Shown here in pieces: positions 7,859 to 12,076 of a stretch of DNA of 12,076 bases. The DNA lies in assembly GCA_905479905.1 (NCBI GenBank), contig CAJQOK010000394.1:1-12076 (forward strand), given 5' to 3'. The notes beneath the pieces are model-generated. The model worked only from the letters and a program-made list of their open reading frames with translations. It ran no database searches and had not been told where the DNA came from. The DNA is from an uncultured Aliterella sp. (GTDB lineage: Bacteria > Cyanobacteriota > Cyanobacteriia > Cyanobacteriales > Chroococcidiopsidaceae). The translations under genes and the position numbers were made by a program. Position 1 is the stretch's first letter. Every line of letters begins with the position of its first letter.

Positions 7859-9196
7859 ATGAATCCGATTCAATCTAACAAACAATCATGGGGATACGAT
7901 CGCACTATCCTTAACTATATTCAAAATGCCGCCGCGCACGGACTCTATGAAATACGCGGATTAGGTGCAAAACGCAAAGTACCTCATTTTGACGACTTAG
8001 TATTTTTAGGTGCATCTTTATCGCGCTACCCCTTAGAAGGTTATCGAGAAAAATGTTCTACCAAAACTGTTTTAGGGACGCGCTACGCTACTAAACCAAT
8101 TGAACTAGAAATTCCCATCACCATCGCCGGAATGAGTTTCGGTTCCTTATCTGCCAATGTCAAAGAAGCTTTAGGACAAGCGGCGACGCAGATGGGAACA
8201 TCGACAACTACAGGCGACGGCGGCATGACTCAAGAAGAAAGACAATCCTCCAAAACATTGATTTACCAGTGCTTACCGTCGCGCTACGGCTTCAATCCCG
8301 ACGATTTGCGATCGGCTGACGCGATTGAAATAGTCATCGGACAAGGGGCAAAACCCGGCGGTGGCGGGATGTTATTAGGACAAAAAATCAATCCGCGAGT
8401 TGCTCAAATGCGGACATTACCCGAAGGAGTCGATCAGCGTTCAGCCTGTCGCCATCCTGATTGGACGGGTTCAGACGATTTAACAATCAAAATTCAGCAA
8501 TTGCGAGAACTAACCGACTGGGAAAAACCTATTTTTGTTAAAGTTGGGGCTTCGCGGACATTTAACGATGTCAAACTAGCCGTCCACGCAGGCGCAGATG
8601 TGATTGTAGTTGATGGTATGCAAGGGGGAACCGCCGCCACGCAAACTGTATTTATCGAACACGTAGGCATTCCCACCTTAGCCGCCGTGCGTCAAGCAGT
8701 AGAAGCTTTAGAAGACTTGGACATGAAAGGGAAAGTGCAATTAATTGTTTCTGGCGGGGTTCGGACTGGGGCAGATGTAGCAAAAGCGATCGCACTGGGC
8801 GCAGATGCAGTATCCATAGGTCAAGGTATATTAATGGCTTTGGGCTGCAATAGTGAAACCTACATTCAAAACGACACCCATTATTCCGCCCTTGAAGACT
8901 ACGCCGCCCTAGGTACTGCGCCAGGAACTTGTCACCACTGCCATACAGGGAAGTGTCCAGTCGGCGTAACCACCCAAGATCCAATCTTAGAAAAAAGATT
9001 AGAAGTTGAAGTAGGAGCAAAAAGAGTTAAAAACTATCTGCAAACTCTCAACATGGAATTAACTACAATTGCCCGTGCTTGTGGCAAGCAAAACGTCCAT
9101 CATCTGGAACGCGAAGACTTAGTTGCTTTAACTATTGAAGCGGCGGCGATGGCAAAATTGCCTCTGGCGGGGACATCCTGGATTCCTGGGGTTTAA
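7859..9196 (+). CDS. mgsC: N-methylglutamate synthase subunit C (FMN/Fe-S glutamate synthase domain, GlxD-like)
   Basis: Synthase subunit of 445 residues, expected to combine methylamine with 2-oxoglutarate and reduce the product to N-methylglutamate on FMN. Visible motifs are GMSFGSLSANVKEALGQAA (the start of the FMN TIM barrel), STTTGDGGMTQEER, GQGAKPGGGGMLLG, VDGMQGGTAATQ, VSGGVRTGADVAKAIALGAD (FMN phosphate loop), and a cysteine cluster at C358, C361 and C366 (CHHCHTGKCPVGV), which probably holds an Fe-S centre. It begins 21 bases after mgsB without a clear ribosome binding site. Its TAA overlaps the TAA of the convergent toxin gene. It is the last gene of the operon seen here. As a stand-alone protein it could be named GlxD or an archaeal-type GltB. 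Confidence 0.86.
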   Translation: MNPIQSNKQSWGYDRTILNYIQNAAAHGLYEIRGLGAKRKVPHFDDLVFLGASLSRYPLEGYREKCSTKTVLGTRYATKPIELEIPITIAGMSFGSLSANVKEALGQAATQMGTSTTTGDGGMTQEERQSSKTLIYQCLPSRYGFNPDDLRSADAIEIVIGQGAKPGGGGMLLGQKINPRVAQMRTLPEGVDQRSACRHPDWTGSDDLTIKIQQLRELTDWEKPIFVKVGASRTFNDVKLAVHAGADVIVVDGMQGGTAATQTVFIEHVGIPTLAAVRQAVEALEDLDMKGKVQLIVSGGVRTGADVAKAIALGADAVSIGQGILMALGCNSETYIQNDTHYSALEDYAALGTAPGTCHHCHTGKCPVGVTTQDPILEKRLEVEVGAKRVKNYLQTLNMELTTIARACGKQNVHHLEREDLVALTIEAAAMAKLPLAGTSWIPGV

Positions 9197-9603
9197 ACCT
9201 CTTTGTTTTTAGAAGCTGCCCAGAGTACAGAAACTTCATACTGTTTAAACATCAAGTCTGCACTTATCAAAGTCATAGCTTCATTCTGAGCTTGGGCGAT
9301 TAACATTCTGTCAAAAGGATCGCGGTGATGTAAAGGTAATGCCGCCGCCCGTAAAGCATGGGAGGCGGTAATTTCTAGCGACTTCGCGCCTAGTAGAGTC
9401 ATGCGCGCAAAAATGTAATTATCTATTTGTTCTGCAAGTGGCAGCTTACCAATCGCAACTTTAATTCCTATCTCCCAGACGCTGGCAACCGAGAACCAAA
9501 GCTCATTAGTTTCATCAGCAATTTGTTCAATAGCTTGGGCGCTTAACTTTTCTGGCTGAGAAAACCACCATAACCAACATTGGGTATCTAGTAAAAACTT
9601 CAC
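9193..9603 (-). CDS. PIN-domain toxin, VapC-like
   Basis: A 136-residue PIN-domain protein, expected to be a Mg-dependent RNase that blocks translation unless bound by its antitoxin. Acidic residues in the expected places are Asp6 (FLLDTQCWLWW), Glu44 (SVWEIGIK), Asp95 and Asp98 (HRDPFDRMLIAQA), and Asp116 (SADLMF). The usual DTHxLLWW appears as DTQCWLWW. The start is GTG, set by a four-base GTGA overlap with the antitoxin stop, so the two are translationally coupled. The 3' end overlaps the mgsC stop. It belongs to the group commonly paired with Phd/YefM antitoxins, which is what lies upstream. The RNA target cannot be told from sequence. Confidence 0.85.
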   Translation of the reverse strand: MKFLLDTQCWLWWFSQPEKLSAQAIEQIADETNELWFSVASVWEIGIKVAIGKLPLAEQIDNYIFARMTLLGAKSLEITASHALRAAALPLHHRDPFDRMLIAQAQNEAMTLISADLMFKQYEVSVLWAASKNKEV

Positions 9604-9845
9604 TCAACATCACCCTCAAACGCCGCTAAAATTTCATTGGGCAAAGGTGCATTAAAGTCTTCTGGGACTACAAACTTTCCTCGATCTTGCCCTAAACTGG
9701 TTCGCCTGTTTAAAGAAGTACGAAACGGAACTAACTTAGCAACAGGAACACCTCGATTTGAAATCACAATTTCTTCTCCATGCTGTACACGAGACAACAG
9801 CCGCGAGAGATTTGTTTTAGCTTGATGGATATTTACCGTTTCCAT
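9600..9845 (-). CDS. Phd/YefM-family antitoxin
   Basis: An 81-residue antitoxin with the classic Phd/YefM N-terminus: METVNIHQAKTNLSRLL, then GEEIVISNRGVPVAKLVPF (about 23-41). This part forms the DNA-binding dimer that represses its own operon. The C-terminal part (about 50-81, GQDRGKFVVPEDF, EILAAFEGDVE) is acidic and probably wraps the PIN toxin. ATG 9845 has only a weak ribosome site. A promoter and a pair of direct repeats lie just upstream. Its stop overlaps the toxin GTG. Family assignment is firm; the partner is inferred from adjacency. Confidence 0.87.
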   Translation of the reverse strand: METVNIHQAKTNLSRLLSRVQHGEEIVISNRGVPVAKLVPFRTSLNRRTSLGQDRGKFVVPEDFNAPLPNEILAAFEGDVE

Positions 9846-9853
9846 AGATTTAA

Positions 9854-9877
9854 AAACTAAGTCTGTAAACTAAGTCT
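9854..9877 (-). promoter_or_regulatory. Direct-repeat operator candidate of the Phd-type antitoxin
   Basis: AGACTTAGTTT (as read on the - strand) occurs twice, at 9877-9867 and 9864-9854, separated by two bases, so the period is 13. The pair lies between the predicted promoter and the antitoxin ATG. Phd-type antitoxins bind repeated sites in this position. The match is exact; the function is inferred. Confidence 0.5.
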
Positions 9878-9906
9878 ATTTTAAGGATAGCGATCGCGCA
9901 AGTTAA
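9878..9906 (-). promoter_or_regulatory. Predicted promoter of the Phd/PIN toxin-antitoxin pair
   Basis: On the - strand, TTAACT (9906-9901, 4 of 6 to TTGACA), a 17-base spacer and TAAAAT (9883-9878, 5 of 6 to TATAAT). Transcription would begin near 9871, inside the direct repeats and about 25 bases before the antitoxin ATG. Confidence 0.45.
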
Positions 9907-10003
9907 AGTAAAATGAATTACACTAAGCGATGTGAATAAATATACTTGTACTAGAGATTAAACTCCAGAACGCATTAGCTTGACTGTCGTTGGAGGTTAG
10001 AGC

Positions 10004-10312
10004 GTGAGCAAGCTTAATAAAGTTGATCGATTGGCGAATAACATCCAAATTATGGTGAAATCCCAGACTCCGCGATCGCTTTGCATCAATCGATCAAATG
10101 AAAAAGCCTTTCAATTAGCCATCCAACAATTGGGCATAAAGCTAGATGAGTTTTATATTGAAAATGATTGTTTATATCTAGAAATACGGTTGAAACGGGA
10201 TATTGGTAAGGATAGGCAGATAGCACCATCCCTAATTAAACGTCCAGAATTGCTTAAAAATAATACAGCAAAACTTAAAAAAACATTGACTGAGGAGAGG
10301 TGCTGTAGTTAG
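10004..10312 (+). CDS. Hypothetical protein, 102 residues
   Basis: I do not recognise this protein. It starts at GTG 10004, chosen because GGAGG (9992-9996) lies seven bases before it. The product is basic, with no signal peptide or membrane segment. The N-terminal two thirds looks folded (alternating hydrophobic positions, VDRLANNIQIMV, FQLAIQQLGIKLDEFYIE, LYLEIRLKRD). The last 35 residues are Lys-rich and likely disordered (RPELLKNNTAKLKKTLTEE) and end in CCS. A HIP1 octamer lies inside the frame, as in neighbouring true genes. It sits between two toxin-antitoxin pairs, facing away from the first. The good ribosome site and open frame make it a likely real gene. Confidence 0.55.
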   Translation: MSKLNKVDRLANNIQIMVKSQTPRSLCINRSNEKAFQLAIQQLGIKLDEFYIENDCLYLEIRLKRDIGKDRQIAPSLIKRPELLKNNTAKLKKTLTEERCCS

Positions 10313-10396
10313 GACGTAATCCACCTAACACTTAGTTGTATATAACTGGTTCAGTCTTTGAATGTACGTTTTAGATTATTTACCGGACTTGTTTTT

Positions 10397-10531
10397 ATGC
10401 AGCGCAGAAATCATCGGAAAAGTTGCCCCTGGTGCGATCGCGCCATCCATCCCAAAAGCAAACTTTCCTTAGCTAAGGTGCGATCGCACTTATCCATACA
10501 AGCTCAAGAACAGCAACTTACAATAAATTAG
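10397..10531 (+). CDS. Possible small CxxC protein, 44 residues
   Basis: ATG 10397 opens a frame of 44 codons to TAG 10529-10531. It encodes a very basic peptide with a zinc-knuckle-like RKSCPWCDRAIHPK segment (Cys10, Cys13, His18, and His31 further on). No convincing ribosome site is seen, and the frame stays open upstream to 10346, so a TTG at 10358 is another possible start. The region carries two HIP1 copies and a CCTTAGCTAAGG palindrome (10467-10478) directly joined to GTGCGATCGCAC (10478-10489). It may be a real small protein or chance in a 240-base intergenic stretch. Confidence 0.3.
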   Translation: MQRRNHRKSCPWCDRAIHPKSKLSLAKVRSHLSIQAQEQQLTIN

Positions 10532-10552
10532 AGAGTTGTTAGGAAAAGGCTG

Positions 10553-10795
10553 ATGACATTGCATGAATTACAAAACCAAGCATTGCAGTTGCCAGTTAGC
10601 GATCGCTGGCGTTTAGTTCAGTCCTTGTTAAGTTCAATTCAACAGGAAACGCTTTCATTTAGTTCGGCAAACCCAAGTATGAATTCCTTGACTGATCTCG
10701 ATCCCTGGACTCAAAGCTTAATTGGTGCGATTTCGTTGAGTGCTGGAGATCCTACAGAGTCCTACGTGAATTATCTGGAGGAGAAATACAATTGA
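10553..10795 (+). CDS. Small antitoxin-like protein paired with a PIN toxin
   Basis: An 80-residue protein with the amphipathic N-terminus MTLHELQNQALQLPVSDRWRLVQSLL and the DPWTQSLIG block (about 50-58) found in short cyanobacterial proteins encoded just before PIN-domain toxins. The N-terminal helical part resembles addiction-module antitoxin components; I see no clear helix-turn-helix. ATG 10553 follows an AGGAAAAGG site. Its TGA overlaps the TTG start of the toxin. TACAAT (10519-10524) is a fair -10 box, but no good -35 is seen. The antitoxin role is inferred from pairing and size. Confidence 0.7.
   Translation: MTLHELQNQALQLPVSDRWRLVQSLLSSIQQETLSFSSANPSMNSLTDLDPWTQSLIGAISLSAGDPTESYVNYLEEKYN
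10777..10783 (+). promoter_or_regulatory. Shine-Dalgarno site deciding the TTG start of the PIN_3 toxin
   Basis: GGAGGAG inside the antitoxin gene lies 8 bases before TTG 10792. The alternative GTG at 10801 would be 17 bases away, so TTG is preferred. Confidence 0.6.
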
Positions 10796-11202
10796 GGCGG
10801 GTGTTATTTGATAGTGATGTTTTGCTTGATGTTCTTGCTCAACGACAGCCATTTGTTATCGTCTCTGCACGAGCGTTAAATCTATCAACACAACCGCAAG
10901 TGCTTGGTTATGTTTCAGGTCATGCGGTGACGAATATTTTTTATATTTTGCGTCGTCAGGTTGGTAGCGAAACAGCGCGATCGCTTTTATTGAGATTATT
11001 ACAGAATCTTCAAGTTGCCAGCGTAACAGACGAGGTGATTCGAGCGGCGTTGCATTCTGTGAATTTTGAGGATGCAGTGACAAGTGAAGCCGCCAATGCC
11101 GCAGGAGTAGAGGTTATTGTCACCCGAAATCCAACGGATTTTGTTACTTCTTCAGTTCCCGCAATATTGCCGGAGGAGTTTTTGATAATAAAACAGTGCT
11201 AA
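10792..11202 (+). CDS. PIN-domain toxin (PIN_3 type)
   Basis: A 136-residue PIN-domain protein, likely an RNase toxin. The first motif is VLFDSDVLLDVLAQRQPF (Asp7, Asp13), followed by AVTNIFYILRRQ (about 45-56), NFEDAVTSEAA (Glu93, Asp94) and VTRNPTDF (Asp116), the pattern of the PIN_3 group. It starts at TTG within a TTGA overlap with the antitoxin stop, supported by GGAGGAG. It is only distantly similar to the toxin at 9193-9603, so the two pairs are not recent duplicates. A hairpin follows 6 bases after the stop. Confidence 0.82.
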   Translation: MRRVLFDSDVLLDVLAQRQPFVIVSARALNLSTQPQVLGYVSGHAVTNIFYILRRQVGSETARSLLLRLLQNLQVASVTDEVIRAALHSVNFEDAVTSEAANAAGVEVIVTRNPTDFVTSSVPAILPEEFLIIKQC

Positions 11203-11208
11203 AAATAA

Positions 11209-11248
11209 TTACTAAGCCATGTAGAGTAAAGACCTCGTGGTTTAGTAA
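11209..11248. other. 13-pair hairpin after the PIN_3 toxin gene
   Basis: Arms TTACTAAGCCATG (11209-11221) and CGTGGTTTAGTAA (11236-11248) pair over 13 bases with two G-U pairs around a 14-base loop. No T-run follows on the + strand, so it is not a textbook terminator. It could protect the 3' end of the toxin mRNA or be a remnant of a small palindromic element. Confidence 0.45.
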
Positions 11249-11290
11249 CTTATACTACCAGCAGGCTACAAACCGTTAAGTATTAATCTT

Positions 11291-11950
11291 ATGTTTATTT
11301 TAAAAAGACAAGATGTAGAAATCTTCAACATCAAACATCCAAACCTCGACCAACTTATTCCAATTATTAATTATCAAAGACAAACATTTCGTTTGCTGCA
11401 AATATTTCCGCTCAATCAGGCTCAAGAGGCTTTAGCTTTATGGCGAGACTTAACCGATAACAAAGGCAAAGCCTGTATTTTGCTTGAAGAACCCGACCGC
11501 TACACACTTTGGGGAAAAATCAAGCCAGAACAGCTAAATGTCCATGCTAAAGTTAGCAATCTCTCTATGCAATCTTTGATCAAAGGCAGCTTGTTATTAT
11601 TACAATCCGTTTATGCAGAGATTGAAGACCTTTTGGGCGCTAGGCAAGCAAAGTTTTTTCAAAAAGATTTGAAAGAGTTTATTAATAAAGTAGATTTAAT
11701 TGAAAAATCCCCCGAAGCTGTTAATTACTTACTACAAATCGATCCACTCAGTGCTAACCAATTACCCGATTGGCAAGAAGCCCAATTGCTCAACCTTTTG
11801 CAAGAAACCCATCGCCTAGGGAAAAGATACTTTGGTGAATCCAACTTTACGATTAATGCCCTCGAAAGTTTAGAAGATATGTCAAAAGACGAACAATCTG
11901 GGTTTATACAGTGGCTAAATCAATCAAGCCTTGGTAAGCTGTGGCAGTGA
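11291..11950 (+). CDS. Conserved cyanobacterial protein of unknown function, 219 residues
   Basis: The opening (MFILKRQDVEIFNIKHPN) and ALWRDLTDNKGKACILLEEP followed by YTLWGKI (about residues 49-76) look to me like a family restricted to cyanobacteria, possibly the one named after Npun_F0813; that link is from memory. No signal peptide, membrane helix or catalytic motif is seen. Residues 1-85 look like a mixed alpha/beta unit. The rest appears helical (LIKGSLLLLQSVYAEIEDLLGARQ, QEAQLLNLLQETHRLGKRYFG) and ends SSLGKLWQ. It starts at ATG 11291 without a clear ribosome site and stands alone, 88 bases after the toxin gene. Its role is unknown. Confidence 0.75.
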   Translation: MFILKRQDVEIFNIKHPNLDQLIPIINYQRQTFRLLQIFPLNQAQEALALWRDLTDNKGKACILLEEPDRYTLWGKIKPEQLNVHAKVSNLSMQSLIKGSLLLLQSVYAEIEDLLGARQAKFFQKDLKEFINKVDLIEKSPEAVNYLLQIDPLSANQLPDWQEAQLLNLLQETHRLGKRYFGESNFTINALESLEDMSKDEQSGFIQWLNQSSLGKLWQ

Positions 11951-12076
11951 CAAAAGATTTAGGAGTGCGATCGCCCAATAATTATATAGGTTGGTAGCTA
12001 ATAGGTTTGTAAAAACTTATTATAAGTAACTAATTCAAAAATTTTAATAGCAAAAATATATTATGACCATAGTATC
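11951..12076. other. AT-rich intergenic tail with small palindrome
   Basis: It contains one HIP1 octamer (11967-11974) and an inverted repeat ACTTAT-T-ATAAGT (12015-12027), which may be a regulatory site. ATG 12063 opens a frame to the window edge but is too short to judge. No terminator or RNA gene is seen. Confidence 0.3.

Larger units (their letters stand above)
10..11974. repeat. HIP1 octamers (GCGATCGC), 23 dispersed copies
   Basis: GCGATCGC is counted 23 times by eye between 10-17 and 11967-11974, in coding and non-coding DNA. Chance would give well under one copy in 12 kb. This density is a hallmark of many cyanobacterial genomes and shows the operon and the toxin-antitoxin region have the same genomic background. 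Confidence 0.9.

Noticed and set aside
8652..9020. 122-residue Leu-rich frame on the - strand
   Set aside because: It is opposite the most conserved part of mgsC, with composition typical of an antisense shadow.
9637..9825. 62-residue frame on the + strand
   Set aside because: It is opposite the Phd-type antitoxin, whose family match is clear.
9918..9946. Promoter for the 102-residue gene (TTACAC, 17 bases, TATACT)
   Set aside because: The -10 box is good but the -35 box matches only 2 of 6 positions.
12063..12076. Start of a further gene at ATG 12063
   Set aside because: Only four full codons are visible and there is no ribosome binding site, so it cannot be supported.
1..12076. CRISPR arrays, tRNA, rRNA or insertion sequences
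   Set aside because: No regularly spaced repeats, no tRNA-like cloverleaf and no transposase-like frame were found on either strand.

Overview
The window looks like chromosomal or large-plasmid DNA from a cyanobacterium. The octamer GCGATCGC (the HIP1 element of cyanobacteria) occurs 23 times by eye, about once per 525 bases, inside and between genes. A 28-base palindromic interspersed repeat is present twice, and several small proteins have a cyanobacterial look. The genus cannot be fixed from this sequence.

Positions 1-9196 (+ strand) hold one tightly packed eight-gene operon, cut at its 5' end by the window edge. Four genes encode a sarcosine-oxidase-like heterotetramer (order beta, delta, alpha, gamma), one a glutamine-synthetase-like enzyme, and three the separated domains of a glutamate synthase (Ntn amidotransferase, GXGXG beta-helix, FMN/Fe-S synthase domain). 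This is the gene set of the N-methylglutamate (NMG) pathway of methylamine use: mgdABCD, gmaS, mgsABC. GmaS would join methylamine to glutamate using ATP. MgsABC would move the methylamino group to 2-oxoglutarate to give N-methylglutamate. MgdABCD would oxidise N-methylglutamate to glutamate plus a C1 unit (formaldehyde or methylene-tetrahydrofolate). In a phototroph this is most simply a way to take nitrogen from methylamine.

Two blemishes stand out. gmaS carries an in-frame TGA at codon 58, followed directly by an ATG, in an otherwise well conserved reading frame. A 28-base palindromic repeat sits in frame inside mgdC, where the family normally has a longer native segment, and a second near-identical copy forms the stop codon of mgdD and a hairpin before gmaS. 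The pathway may be decaying, may be split but working, or the TGA may be a sequencing error.

Positions 9193-11202 hold two unrelated PIN-domain toxin-antitoxin pairs. A Phd/YefM-type antitoxin with a VapC-like toxin lies on the - strand (9193-9845), tail to tail with mgsC. A short cyanobacterial-type antitoxin with a PIN_3-type toxin lies on the + strand (10553-11202). Between them are a 102-residue protein of unknown function and a possible 44-residue CxxC ORF. Positions 11291-11950 encode a 219-residue protein that looks like a cyanobacteria-restricted conserved family of unknown function. The last 126 bases are AT-rich and without a supported gene.
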